This document shows, piece by piece, positions 37,951-47,242 of a stretch of 64,000 nt of DNA. The notes beneath the pieces were generated by a model. That model was not told the DNA's origin. It did no database searches and worked only from the letters and a program-made list of their open reading frames with translations. Position 1 is the first letter of the stretch, and the number at the start of each line of letters is the position of its first letter. The stretch is from Ruegeria sp. HKCCSA071 (lineage in GTDB: Bacteria; Pseudomonadota; Alphaproteobacteria; Rhodobacterales; Rhodobacteraceae), in NCBI RefSeq assembly GCF_017872555.1, contig NZ_JAEDOX010000001.1, forward strand, positions 744,001 to 808,000. Direction: 5' to 3'. The position numbers were made by a program, and so were the translations under genes.

Positions 37951-38913
37951 TCACGAAATCGAGAGCAAATGACTGCGCAGGTTTTGATCTCGGCCCTCAA
38001 GTCCAAGTTTTCGGCGAATGTTGTTGCGGTGAAAATCGATTGTCGACGTCTCTCGGGACAGGGCCTTGGCAATGTCCTTCGTGGTTTTCCCAAACATGAC
38101 CATCTGTGCAATTTCCATTTCGGTAGGGGTCATTGCCGCGAAGGCATCCGTCAACTTGTCAGACATCGAAGATGTGATCTCGTTCAGGTTCTTCTCGGCC
38201 AGCTCAAGATAGACAAATTGCGCCTCATCCCCTGAAAGCTGCGCCCGAACCTTTTCAAGATGTGGTAATACTCTGCTACGAACCTGCTCGATGATTTCGT
38301 GATCCCGGTTTTTGCGGTCATCGTCGAGACTTGAGAGCAATACGCGCAACGCCGTGTTCGTCTCCTGCAACTCTCGGGTTCGATCCGAAACACGCGTTTC
38401 AAGCTGGGCAAGTGTTTCGTTCAGTTTCTCCTCCAACGCGCGTCTCAGATAAACCTCTTGCAACAAAGCCAAATCCGACTCGACCATGCGCGCGAACTGC
38501 GCCAGCCCCTCTCGGAACAATAGGGCCCGCCGGTTCTGTTTACGGTCCAGAACACAGATTGTGCCGAACACCGATCCATCGGGCCATTTCAGCGGTAAGC
38601 CGATGTAAAAGGTCATTCCGTGTTCCAGGTCGTCGTTGTCCGCCCAAACCGGATCACATTTGGCGTCCTGGACCACCAACTCTCCGTCACGCTCCAGAAC
38701 ACCCTGACAGTACAGCTTGGGGTTCAACTGGAAACTCAGACCGACCGGATACGGGTTCTCGGGGTGATCGGATGTGATCAAAACCGCATGATCCGGCGCG
38801 TCGGTTTTCATGATCAGGCTTGCGGGCACGTCGGCCAGTTCTGCGACCAGATCAACAAGTTGCTGCCAGTTTGCCAGCGTTTCTTTGGGAATCTGCGGAT
38901 GATCAGCAGGCAT
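37951..38913 (-). CDS. GAF-domain LuxR-type transcriptional regulator
   Basis: A 320-residue cytosolic regulator. Residues about 10-155 are a GAF sensor (ELADVPASLIMKTD, GLPLKWPDGSVFGTICVLD), followed by a long coiled coil (about 160-215), a linker helix, and a C-terminal LuxR/GerE helix-turn-helix with LTDAFAAMTPTEMEIAQMV, GKTTKDIAKALS and TIDFHRNNIRRKLGL. There is no receiver domain, so the GAF domain must sense a small molecule or redox state. The ATG at 38913 follows GAGG by about six bases. It lies upstream of the metallo-hydrolase gene on the same strand, 130 bases apart. Confidence 0.86.
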   Translation of the reverse strand: MPADHPQIPKETLANWQQLVDLVAELADVPASLIMKTDAPDHAVLITSDHPENPYPVGLSFQLNPKLYCQGVLERDGELVVQDAKCDPVWADNDDLEHGMTFYIGLPLKWPDGSVFGTICVLDRKQNRRALLFREGLAQFARMVESDLALLQEVYLRRALEEKLNETLAQLETRVSDRTRELQETNTALRVLLSSLDDDRKNRDHEIIEQVRSRVLPHLEKVRAQLSGDEAQFVYLELAEKNLNEITSSMSDKLTDAFAAMTPTEMEIAQMVMFGKTTKDIAKALSRETSTIDFHRNNIRRKLGLEGRDQNLRSHLLSIS

Positions 38914-39009
38914 TAGGGGCCTCACCAGTTTCTGGGCGATACCCTGTCAGGTTAGTTGGAGGCTTTGCACTGAATCAAGAATAGGACGTTCTGCGGCGCA
39001 GCATCGGTT

Positions 39010-39588
39010 TCAGCCGCCCCAGATAACCTTCACGTAGTTCTGGGTTTCCTTGTACGGCGGAATACCACCGTGCTTTTCAACCGCATCGGGACCCGCGTTA
39101 TAGGCCGCCAGCGCCAAAGGCCACGATTTGAACTTGCGGTACTGCCAGGACAGATATCTGGCACCGCCTTCGAGGTTCTGCTTGGGATCATGGGGGTTTA
39201 CGCCCAAAAGCTCGGCCGTCTGTGGCATAAGCTGCGCCAATCCCAACGCACCTTTATGTGACTTCGCCTGAGGGTTCCATCCACTTTCCTGCTGCACGAG
39301 ACGCAAGAACAGATCTTCAGGGATGCTGTGAAGGCGAGCAACACGGCGCGCGATTTCCAGATATTCTCCGCGATACTTTCCTGAATACCGTTTGCTGACC
39401 TGATCACGCGTTGTTTTGGGTTTCAGCCGGGCCGAGTCGCGATACTGGGTTGCCGCACGAGAATCCAGAACCTTCGCCTGTTTCAGGAAAATATCCTTGC
39501 GGCTTTTGCTGGACAAAGTTTGTGCCTGCACCGGCGCAACGGCCAATACTAGGCAGGCAACAGAAAACCCAGCAACCCAAGAACGCAT
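39010..39588 (-). CDS. Lytic transglycosylase (SLT family)
   Basis: A 192-residue secreted peptidoglycan-cleaving enzyme. A signal peptide ([23 protein letters not shown]) is followed by a short basic region and a Slt70-type catalytic domain: [14 protein letters not shown] with the catalytic Glu, [22 protein letters not shown] and ALAAYNAGP. It is a small, soluble type without LysM or SH3 domains. It stands alone between the LuxR-type regulator and the divergent ssb gene. Confidence 0.92.
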   Translation of the reverse strand: MRSWVAGFSVACLVLAVAPVQAQTLSSKSRKDIFLKQAKVLDSRAATQYRDSARLKPKTTRDQVSKRYSGKYRGEYLEIARRVARLHSIPEDLFLRLVQQESGWNPQAKSHKGALGLAQLMPQTAELLGVNPHDPKQNLEGGARYLSWQYRKFKSWPLALAAYNAGPDAVEKHGGIPPYKETQNYVKVIWGG

Positions 39589-39791
39589 CTTTGCTTATCC
39601 TGCTCGATCAAAAACCAGTGGAAGTATAGGTATTCCCGCAAAAAATGAAAGCTTGGTAAATAGTACAGTAAGACTCTTGTTCCACAGTGTTGTATCAACT
39701 GTGTTTCAACCATGATGCAGGCCGTATAGGGTCTCACAAAATAAGTCGCGCCAGATTCGGCGCATTTACGCAGAACAGAACGAGGATTTAC

Positions 39792-40280
39792 ATGGCGGGT
39801 TCAGTCAACAAGGTCATTCTGGTGGGAAATCTTGGCCGCGACCCCGAGGTCCGGTCGTTCCAGAACGGCGGCAAAGTGTGCAACCTGCGCATTGCCACCT
39901 CGGAGAACTGGAAAGACCGCAACACGGGCGAGCGGCGCGAACGGACAGAGTGGCATTCGGTTGCCATCTTCTCGGAACCGCTGGCCCGCATCGCCGAGCA
40001 ATATCTGCGCAAGGGCAGCAAGGTTTATATCGAAGGCCAGCTGGAAACCCGCAAATGGCAGGATCAATCCGGTCAGGATCGATATACGACCGAGGTTGTC
40101 TTACGCCCCTATCGCGGGGAACTGACCCTGTTGGACGGTCGTAGTGAAGGCGGTGGAGGCAGTGGCGGCGGTTATGGTGGCGGCCAGGCTGGTGGTGGTT
40201 ACGGTGACCCCTACGGCGGCCCATCCAGCTCTCCGGCACCAGCCTCGGGCGGAATCGACGACGACGAGATTCCGTTCTAA
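39792..40280 (+). CDS. ssb: Single-stranded DNA-binding protein
   Basis: A 162-residue protein with an N-terminal OB fold ([41 protein letters not shown]). A Gly-rich flexible linker follows (about residues 117-145), then an acidic tip DDDEIPF that recruits partner proteins in replication and repair. The ATG at 39792 matches the conserved N terminus; upstream in-frame codons are not coding. I looked for a LexA box in the promoter region and found none. Confidence 0.97.
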   Translation: MAGSVNKVILVGNLGRDPEVRSFQNGGKVCNLRIATSENWKDRNTGERRERTEWHSVAIFSEPLARIAEQYLRKGSKVYIEGQLETRKWQDQSGQDRYTTEVVLRPYRGELTLLDGRSEGGGGSGGGYGGGQAGGGYGDPYGGPSSSPAPASGGIDDDEIPF

Positions 40281-40298
40281 CCAAAGCGGAGTAACAAT

Positions 40299-41369
40299 AT
40301 GACATGGTCCTTCTCTCTCGGCCGATTGCTCGGGTCCGAACTGAGGGTCCATGTCACCTTTTTTCTGCTGCTTGCATGGGTCGGTTTTGCCGCATTCTCA
40401 GCCGGTGGCGTGCCAGCCGCGATAGAAAACCTTCTCTTTGTTCTGGCGCTGTTTGCCTGCGTTGTCGCGCATGAGTTCGGTCACGCCCTTATGGCGCGGC
40501 GTTATGGTATCAAAACCCCCGACATCACCCTTCTGCCCATCGGCGGCCTGGCCCGGCTTGAGAGAATGCCGGAAAAACCGATGCAAGAGGTTCTGGTGGC
40601 GCTTGCGGGTCCGGCAGTGAATATCGCTATCTTTATTGGCCTTGCCGCGCTTGGCGCAGGTATGCCGCTAGAGACCCTCGCGCAATTGGAGTCACCAAAT
40701 GTGAGGATTGTGGACAAGCTGGCCTATATCAATCTGCTTTTGGCCATCTTCAACTTGATCCCGGCCTTCCCAATGGACGGAGGCCGCGTCTTTCGCGCCC
40801 TTCTGTGTTTACGCATGAATCGTGTCAAAGCCACCCGAGTTGCAGCCGTTGGTGGCCAGGTTGTCGCTGTCGGGTTTGGATTTCTAGGGCTGAGCTCTGG
40901 CAATCCAATTCTGGTATTGATCGCCGTATTTGTGTTCTTTGCAGCCAATGCAGAAAGCCAGGAAGTCGCTTTGCGATCTGCGGTTCGTCGTGTTCTGGCC
41001 CGTGACGCGATGATCACCGAGTTTCACGCACTTTCTCCCAGTGATACGCTGAGCACAGCGGCACAAGCCGTGATTCACACCACGCAGCACGAATTTCCGA
41101 TACTGGACCCAAATCACACGTTGCTGGGCTTTGTGACACGCGATCGCCTGTTCACCGCCCTTGCAAGCGACCAACCCAGAACCGCGCCCGCGACCTCGAT
41201 CATGGATGCAAACGTCCCCACAGTCCTGCTGACAACCGGCCTTGAGGACGTGCTGGAACACCTGCACAATGGGGCGCCGGCCATTGCAGTTCTGACCCAT
41301 GGCGGTCGCATGATCGGTTACATAACCCGCGAAAACATCGGCGAGCTGATGGTCATTCAGGGTCGTTAA
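40299..41369 (+). CDS. Site-2 protease-family membrane metalloprotease with CBS domains
   Basis: A 356-residue inner membrane protein. The intramembrane zinc motif HEFGH lies in the second helix near residue 53 (VVAHEFGHALMARRYG), and the third zinc ligand motif is NLIPAFPMDGGR near residue 153. Two CBS modules (about 225-350) form the C terminus. This is the SpoIVFB-like M50 type, where CBS domains bind adenine nucleotides and regulate proteolysis. Substrate is unknown. It begins 18 bases after ssb, so the two may be co-transcribed. It converges on aroB. Confidence 0.9.
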   Translation: MTWSFSLGRLLGSELRVHVTFFLLLAWVGFAAFSAGGVPAAIENLLFVLALFACVVAHEFGHALMARRYGIKTPDITLLPIGGLARLERMPEKPMQEVLVALAGPAVNIAIFIGLAALGAGMPLETLAQLESPNVRIVDKLAYINLLLAIFNLIPAFPMDGGRVFRALLCLRMNRVKATRVAAVGGQVVAVGFGFLGLSSGNPILVLIAVFVFFAANAESQEVALRSAVRRVLARDAMITEFHALSPSDTLSTAAQAVIHTTQHEFPILDPNHTLLGFVTRDRLFTALASDQPRTAPATSIMDANVPTVLLTTGLEDVLEHLHNGAPAIAVLTHGGRMIGYITRENIGELMVIQGR

Positions 41370-41377
41370 CCCCTGCG

Positions 41378-42490
41378 TCACACCGGGGCGAGAGCGTCCG
41401 ACAGAACCGACAAGACCGCATCCTTCGGCACATCCGAGGTCACAAAAGCCTGACCAATTCCGCGGGCCAGGATAAACCGCAGCTGGCCGTCCACGACCTT
41501 TTTGTCCTGCCCCATCAGATCCACCAGCACCTCGGCACTTGGCAATTCGCCCGGAATATCAGCCAGATCCGTTTTCATGCCCATCGCACGCAGATGTGCG
41601 CGTACCCGGCTTGGGTCCTCTTGTGAACACAGGCCAAGGCGGGACGAAAGCTCGAACGCAAGTGCACAACCAATGGCCACGCCCTCACCATGCAAAAGAC
41701 GGTCGGAATACCCTGTGGCGGCCTCCAAGGCATGGCAGAAGGTGTGCCCCAGATTCAGCAGGGCGCGGTCACCTTGTTCGGTTTCATCCCGGGCCACGAT
41801 ATCGGCTTTCATCTGAACCGAGCGGGTTACCGCACGCACACGTGCGGCCATGTCGCCTGAAGACACACTTCGCCCGTTCGCCTCAAGCCATTCAAAGAAA
41901 TCAGCATCCCCAAGCAAGCCGTATTTCACCACTTCGCCATACCCTGAAAGAAAGTCCCTCTGGGACATGGTCTGCAACACAGATGTATCGGCCAGAACCA
42001 GCGATGGCTGATGAAAAGCGCCGATCAGGTTCTTCCCCTGAGGGGCGTTGATCCCTGTTTTCCCCCCGACAGAGCTGTCGACCTGCGCCAGCAAAGACGT
42101 GGGGATTTGTACGAACCGAACACCTCGGCGCAGAACGGCTGCGGCAAAGCCGGCAAGATCACCAATTACCCCACCACCAAGGGCCACAACAACGTCGCTG
42201 CGTTCAACCTTTTCAGTCAACAGCCACTCAACCGCGCGTTCGAAATGTGGCCAGCTTTTTGTTGCCTCTCCGGCGGGTAAGGCCAGCGCGGACATTTCGA
42301 TCCCGGTGGTTTTCAGACCCGCACGCAGCGTTTCCAGATGCAGATCAGCGACACTTTCATCTGTCAGGACGGCCACCTTAGGACGCGCCAATAGCGGTGC
42401 AATCCAATCGCCCGCGCGCGCCAGAAGATCCGGACCGATCTCAACGTCATACGACCGGTCCCCAAGTTCAACTTGTACTGTTTGATGCAT
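41378..42490 (-). CDS. aroB: 3-dehydroquinate synthase
   Basis: A 370-residue NAD- and zinc-dependent enzyme, second step of the shikimate pathway. The NAD loop GGGVIGDLAGFAAAVLRRG and substrate segment VDSSVGGKTGIN are intact, with metal-binding residues around LNLGHTFCHALE and the HGEGVAIG histidine. It overlaps aroK by one base (TAATG), the usual aroK-aroB arrangement, indicating translational coupling. Confidence 0.97.
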   Translation of the reverse strand: MHQTVQVELGDRSYDVEIGPDLLARAGDWIAPLLARPKVAVLTDESVADLHLETLRAGLKTTGIEMSALALPAGEATKSWPHFERAVEWLLTEKVERSDVVVALGGGVIGDLAGFAAAVLRRGVRFVQIPTSLLAQVDSSVGGKTGINAPQGKNLIGAFHQPSLVLADTSVLQTMSQRDFLSGYGEVVKYGLLGDADFFEWLEANGRSVSSGDMAARVRAVTRSVQMKADIVARDETEQGDRALLNLGHTFCHALEAATGYSDRLLHGEGVAIGCALAFELSSRLGLCSQEDPSRVRAHLRAMGMKTDLADIPGELPSAEVLVDLMGQDKKVVDGQLRFILARGIGQAFVTSDVPKDAVLSVLSDALAPV

Positions 42491-43077
42491 TATCTGATTT
42501 CCAAAACATCAGGGCGCGCCAACAAGGCGTCGACAACCCGGTCCACCATATTCTCGATCGAAGTTTCGCCATCCGAATCCACGATCAGATCCGCCTCGGC
42601 GTAAACCGGAACACGCGCCTCGTAGAGGGCTTTCAATGTCGCATAAGGATCGGCAGTACGAAGCAGCGGGCGCGTGTCCTTGTGGCGGACACGGCTCCAC
42701 AGAACTTTCAGGTCTGCCCGCAGCCAGACCGACGCACCCCGCATGGTGATCATACGCCGGTTGTCAGGCTGAAGAAACGCGCCGCCACCCGTTGAAAGTA
42801 CGCCTTTTTTGTCATCCAGCAGGCGGCTGATAACCTGTGATTCCTTGGTGCGAAAAAAAGGTTCCCCGTCCCGCTCAAAGATTTCGGGGATGGTCATGTT
42901 GGCGGCTGATTCGATTTCGGCATCGCTGTCCAGAAAAGGAACACCCAATCGAGCGGCCAAAGCGCGACCCACGGCTGACTTTCCGGCCCCCATCATACCG
43001 ACCAGAACCACGGTTTTGTGTAGATCAAACCGGGTCTGCGCGTCCGCTGAGTGCGTGTTATGCTTAATTTCGCTCAT
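42490..43077 (-). CDS. aroK: Shikimate kinase
   Basis: A 195-residue kinase that phosphorylates shikimate. The P-loop GMMGAGKSAVG starts near residue 27; FLDSDAEIE and the substrate-binding FRTKESQVI and STGGGAFL motifs follow. About 15 N-terminal residues precede the fold. It is the first gene of the aroK-aroB unit and is divergent from the small membrane protein at 43157. Confidence 0.96.
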   Translation of the reverse strand: MSEIKHNTHSADAQTRFDLHKTVVLVGMMGAGKSAVGRALAARLGVPFLDSDAEIESAANMTIPEIFERDGEPFFRTKESQVISRLLDDKKGVLSTGGGAFLQPDNRRMITMRGASVWLRADLKVLWSRVRHKDTRPLLRTADPYATLKALYEARVPVYAEADLIVDSDGETSIENMVDRVVDALLARPDVLEIR

Positions 43078-43156
43078 TTCACCGTGAATGACGTGATCTT
43101 GGGAAAAATGCCAGTTATAACTTGGTCAAAATCAAAAATTGAGGCAGCGTGACGCC

Positions 43157-43306
43157 ATGAGCCGTCTGATCAAATTCCTGATATATGTTCTGTGCCTGGC
43201 ATTCATCGGGCTGGTCGCCTATGCCTATGTCGGTCCATTCTTTGGTGCGGATTTCTCTGCGCCTCAAAGTGAAATTCGCGAGCCGGTTGCACTGGATGTC
43301 AACTAA
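43157..43306 (+). CDS. Small single-helix membrane protein upstream of the exported protein
   Basis: A 49-residue protein, MSRLIKFLIYVLCLAFIGLV... with a hydrophobic helix at residues 4-26 and a short polar tail (SAPQSEIREPVALDVN). Its stop codon lies 11 bases inside the next gene, whose ATG is at 43296, so translation is probably coupled. I do not recognise a characterised family. Position between aroK and the large exported protein gene and a clean open frame argue that it is real. Confidence 0.6.
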   Translation: MSRLIKFLIYVLCLAFIGLVAYAYVGPFFGADFSAPQSEIREPVALDVN

Positions 43307-44816
43307 GCAACTGCTTTTGGTAATCACACTTGCCGGGTCGGCACATGCGCAGGAACCCTTATCCGCCATCGAATGGCTGACAGACCCGCCGGAAAACCTG
43401 CCGGGAACCGTTCTGCTGGAACCTCCGGTCACGCAAGATGGCGCATTGCCGGAAATTGAGGTGACTTCGCTTGAAGCGCTGTCGCAGCCGCTGGGCCTTG
43501 TTTCATCCTCAGTCACTGGTCTGCCCGTCGACCTTTGGCAGGGCAGCGATGCGGATCGTTTGGCCGAACTGATCGCCGGCGTCCACGTGCGTGACAACCC
43601 GGCCATGCAGCGATTGTTGTTCACGCTGCTCTTGTCTGAAACCCGCGCGCCGTCAGGGCCTCTGGCTGAAGAAATCCTTTTGCTGGCACGGCTGGACCGA
43701 TTGATGCAACTGGGCGCTGCTGATCCGGCGCAGTCGCTTGTTCAATTGGCCGGGCCCACTGACACGCAGGACCGTTTCAAGCGCTGGTTCGATGCGACGC
43801 TCTTGACCGGGGATGAGGATCGTAGCTGTACCGCCCTTATTGCTGAACCGCATCTTTCGCGGGACTATGCGGCTCAGATCTTCTGCAAGGCCCGCCGCGG
43901 GGATTGGGTTTCAGCCGCGCTGACACTTGAGGCAGCTCATGCGCTTGAAATCCTTCCACCCGAGGATCTGGCGGTTCTGGACCGTTTCCTCAGCCCGGAA
44001 CTGTATGAAGGCGCAGCTTACCTGCCGCAGCCGGAAAACCCTGATCCCCTGACGTTCCGTTTGTTTGAGGCAATTGGCGAACGGCTTCCCTCCGCTCCGC
44101 TGCCACGGGCGTTTGCCAATGCGGATCTGCGCGATGTCGCAGGTTGGAAGGCACAGATCGAAGCAGCGGAGCGGCTGACCCGAATTGGCGCATTAACCCC
44201 CAATCAGCTGCTGGGCCTTTATACCGAGCGTGATCCGGCAGCCTCAGGTGCTGTCTGGGATCGGGTGGCTGCCGTTCAGCGATTTGAAAACGCGTTGGAC
44301 ACCGGGAACGCGGAAGCGATAGGAAAGACCTTGCAGCCGGTCTGGCAACAGATGCGTGGTGTCGGGCTTGAGGTTCCGTTTGCCGAACTGTTCGCCGAGC
44401 GCTTGTCATCTGTCACATTGCCGGTTGCCACCACCGAAAGCCTGCGCTGGCGTATTCTGATGCTGTCCGGGCTTTACGAACAGGCCGCCTTGTCAACACC
44501 TGACACATCCAACGACACCCAGTTTCTTGCCGCTTTGGCACAAGGCGACCCCGGGCGCGCGGTGTCCCCGTCCCCTTTGGCTGATGCCGTCGCTCAGGGG
44601 TTTGAATGGGCAGCGCCTGTGCCAGGCGACATTGATGCGTTGCTGACCAACGGTCAATTGGGCGAAGCCATTATTGAAGCCATGCAACTGTTTGCACATG
44701 GCGCGCGGGGCAATCTGGTGGATCTGACAGCGGCAATTGCAACATTCCGGCGCGTTGGGCTGGAGGACACCGCGCGACGTGCCGCCCTGTCCCTTTTGAT
44801 CCTGCAAGAGCGTTGA
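43296..44816 (+). CDS. Large exported protein of unknown function
   Basis: A 506-residue protein with an N-terminal signal peptide (MSTKQLLLVITLAGSAHAQ). The rest is rich in Leu, Ala, Pro and acidic residues and looks like a helical-repeat (tetratricopeptide-like) protein with no enzyme motif that I can see. There is one pair of cysteines (SCTALIA, QIFCKAR), possibly a disulfide. The ATG at 43296 overlaps the small membrane protein gene, and xerD starts three bases past its stop. This gene order (aroB, aroK, small membrane protein, exported protein, xerD) appears to be conserved in related genomes from memory. Function is unknown; a scaffold or envelope role is a guess. Confidence 0.7.
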   Translation: MSTKQLLLVITLAGSAHAQEPLSAIEWLTDPPENLPGTVLLEPPVTQDGALPEIEVTSLEALSQPLGLVSSSVTGLPVDLWQGSDADRLAELIAGVHVRDNPAMQRLLFTLLLSETRAPSGPLAEEILLLARLDRLMQLGAADPAQSLVQLAGPTDTQDRFKRWFDATLLTGDEDRSCTALIAEPHLSRDYAAQIFCKARRGDWVSAALTLEAAHALEILPPEDLAVLDRFLSPELYEGAAYLPQPENPDPLTFRLFEAIGERLPSAPLPRAFANADLRDVAGWKAQIEAAERLTRIGALTPNQLLGLYTERDPAASGAVWDRVAAVQRFENALDTGNAEAIGKTLQPVWQQMRGVGLEVPFAELFAERLSSVTLPVATTESLRWRILMLSGLYEQAALSTPDTSNDTQFLAALAQGDPGRAVSPSPLADAVAQGFEWAAPVPGDIDALLTNGQLGEAIIEAMQLFAHGARGNLVDLTAAIATFRRVGLEDTARRAALSLLILQER

Positions 44817-44818
44817 TC

Positions 44819-45775
44819 ATGGGCTCTCCGGTATCAGATGCACTGTGGATTTCAACGTTTTTGCAGGCGCAGGCGGCGGAGCTTGGCGCTGCGACCAATA
44901 CGCTGCTGGCTTATGGGCGCGACCTGAAAGATTTTGCCGAATGGCTGGACCGCAAGAAATCCGGATTTGATCAGGCAAATCGCGACCTGATCGAAGCCTA
45001 CCTGATCGACTGCGATGCACAGGGCTTGTCACGTTCGACCCGCGCGCGGCGTTTGTCTGCTATAAAACAGCTGTACCGGTTTGGCTTTGAGGAAGGCTGG
45101 CGCGCGACCAACCCTGCCATTCAGATCAAAGGTCCCGGCCGGCAGAAACGGCTGCCCAAGACGCTGGATGTGCCCGAAGTTGACCGTTTGCTGGAGGCCG
45201 CCAGACAAACCGGGCGAACCGAAGCTGACAGGCTAAGAAACACCTGTCTGATGGAAGTTTTGTACGCCACAGGAATGCGGGTGACTGAGCTTGTCTCCCT
45301 GCCCGTCTCTTCGGCCCGTGGCGATCCCCGGATGCTGCTGGTGCTGGGGAAAGGGGGTAAAGAGCGAATGGTCCCCCTGTCGCCCCCGGCCCGGGATGCT
45401 TTGGCCGCGTGGCTGACCGCGCGGGACGAGGCCGAGGACTTGGCCGCGGAAAAAGGCGCTCAGCGCTCGCGCTTTCTGTTCCCATCACGCGGAAAGTCCG
45501 GTCATCTGACACGGCACAGGTTCTTTTTGCTGGTGAAAGAACTGGCTGTACGGGGTGGTGTTTCTTCTGAAAAAGTCACACCACACACGCTGCGCCATGC
45601 ATTCGCCACGCATCTGCTGGCCAACGGCGCTGATCTAAGATCGATCCAGACGTTATTGGGCCATGCAGACGTGGCGACGACCGAAATCTATACGCATGTT
45701 CTGGATGAACGTCTGGCGGAACTGGTGTTGCAACATCACCCGCTGAGCAAAGACCGCAATGAGGACAAGGGCTAA
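44819..45775 (+). CDS. xerD: Tyrosine recombinase XerD
   Basis: A 318-residue recombinase that with XerC resolves chromosome dimers at dif. Catalytic residues are visible: Arg in ATGMRVTEL, Lys in GKGGKERMVPL, HTLRHAF (His and Arg), the GHADVATTEIYTHV His, and the nucleophile Tyr in that last motif. The N-terminal SAM-like domain (ELGAATNTLLAYGRDLKDF) is typical. It is a housekeeping gene here, not a mobile integrase, because there are no element borders nearby. Confidence 0.92.
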   Translation: MGSPVSDALWISTFLQAQAAELGAATNTLLAYGRDLKDFAEWLDRKKSGFDQANRDLIEAYLIDCDAQGLSRSTRARRLSAIKQLYRFGFEEGWRATNPAIQIKGPGRQKRLPKTLDVPEVDRLLEAARQTGRTEADRLRNTCLMEVLYATGMRVTELVSLPVSSARGDPRMLLVLGKGGKERMVPLSPPARDALAAWLTARDEAEDLAAEKGAQRSRFLFPSRGKSGHLTRHRFFLLVKELAVRGGVSSEKVTPHTLRHAFATHLLANGADLRSIQTLLGHADVATTEIYTHVLDERLAELVLQHHPLSKDRNEDKG

Positions 45776-45838
45776 GACCTTGATCCAGCGGGGCGACGTC
45801 CCCATAACGGATGCAGTACACAAACCTATCAAGGACCA

Positions 45839-47146
45839 ATGGAACCCTTACCTTCTATGATCGACGGCGCATTCTGGTTTACGACCGGCGCTATCCTGTT
45901 CCTGCTTATCCTGTCCGGATTTTTCTCGGGCTCGGAAACGGCGCTGACCGCCTCATCTAGGGGAAAACTGCGCGCTCAGGCCGACAAGGGATCGCGCGGG
46001 GCCAAAAAGGCTCTGGAAATCACCGACGACAACGAACGTCTGATCGGGTCGGTTCTGCTGGGCAACAACCTCGTCAACATTCTGGCCGCGTCACTGGCGA
46101 CGGCGTTGTTCACACGTCTTTTTGGCGAAAGCGGCGTGGCATTGGCAACGCTGGTCATGACCTTTCTGGTGTTGATCTTTGCCGAAGTGCTGCCCAAGAC
46201 ATACGCCATCACCAATTCCGAAAAGGCCGCTGCGGCCGTTGCGCCGATCATCAGCGTGGTCGTGACAGTGTTTTCGCCTGTCGTCGCGGCCGTACGTTTG
46301 TTGGTGCGTGGCGTATTGCGCCTGTTCGGAGTTCAGATCGATCCTGACAGCAACATTCTGGCCGTGCGCGAAGAAATCGCAGGCGCCCTGCAACTGGGCC
46401 ATTCCGAAGGGGTTGTTGAAAAAGAAGATCGCGACCGCATCCTCGGCGCGCTGGACCTGGGCGACCGCACGGTGGAAGAGATCATGCTCCACCGTTCCAA
46501 CATCGAGATGATCGATGCGAACGCCCCACCCGAAGCTATCCTGAGGCAATGCCTTGAAAGCCCTCACACTCGTCTGCCTGTTTTCAGGGACGAGCAGGAG
46601 AACATTGTTGGCGTTGTTCACGCCAAGGACTTGTTCCGCGCGATGTATGCACAGGCTGGCAGCAGCGACGGCGGCACCGACCGGCTGGCCAGCTTCGACA
46701 TCGGCAAGGTCGCAAATGCCCCCTATTTCGTTCCGGAGACCACAACTCTGGATGACCAGATGCGCGAGTTTCTGCGAATGCACGGTCACTTTGCGCTGGT
46801 GGTGGACGAATATGGCTCATTGCGAGGACTGATCACGCTTGAGGATATTCTGGAAGAAATCGTGGGCGAAATCGCCGATGAGTTCGATATCGCCGAAGAA
46901 GTGCCGGTCGTTCGAACGGATGATGGCCAATTCCTTGTCGAAGGTGCTATGACCATTCGCGACGCCAATCGTGCGCTGGACTGGTCGCTACCGGATGAAG
47001 AAGCCAACACTCTTGCTGGTCTGGTCATCCACGAAGCCCAGATGATCCCGGTTGTTGGGCAAGTGTTTTCGTTCCATGGCTTCCGGTTCGAGGTTACAGC
47101 ACGCGAAGGCAATCGTATCACAGCCCTGAAAGTGCGGCCCTTATAG
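45839..47146 (+). CDS. CNNM/CorC-HlyC-family membrane protein
   Basis: A 435-residue protein with an N-terminal DUF21 domain (about residues 10-185, three to four helices, motif SGFFSGSETALTASS and GNNLVNILAASLAT). A pair of CBS domains (about 210-345) follows, then a CorC_HlyC transport-associated domain (about 355-435). Homologues extrude or regulate Mg2+ and Co2+ in the inner membrane. Ion specificity is not resolved. The start at 45839 could be six codons later at 45857. Confidence 0.88.
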   Translation: MEPLPSMIDGAFWFTTGAILFLLILSGFFSGSETALTASSRGKLRAQADKGSRGAKKALEITDDNERLIGSVLLGNNLVNILAASLATALFTRLFGESGVALATLVMTFLVLIFAEVLPKTYAITNSEKAAAAVAPIISVVVTVFSPVVAAVRLLVRGVLRLFGVQIDPDSNILAVREEIAGALQLGHSEGVVEKEDRDRILGALDLGDRTVEEIMLHRSNIEMIDANAPPEAILRQCLESPHTRLPVFRDEQENIVGVVHAKDLFRAMYAQAGSSDGGTDRLASFDIGKVANAPYFVPETTTLDDQMREFLRMHGHFALVVDEYGSLRGLITLEDILEEIVGEIADEFDIAEEVPVVRTDDGQFLVEGAMTIRDANRALDWSLPDEEANTLAGLVIHEAQMIPVVGQVFSFHGFRFEVTAREGNRITALKVRPL

Positions 47147-47242
47147 GGTTCGGACGCCAGACAAAAACGACGCGCTCTGTCGCTCGTATGACAGAATGCT
47201 TTATCGTTGATCTGCACCGTCCTACCAGAGATGGAGGAGCAG

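Noticed and set aside
44819-45775. Tyrosine recombinase as a phage or island integrase
   Set aside because: Sequence and setting match housekeeping XerD; no element boundaries or cargo are present.
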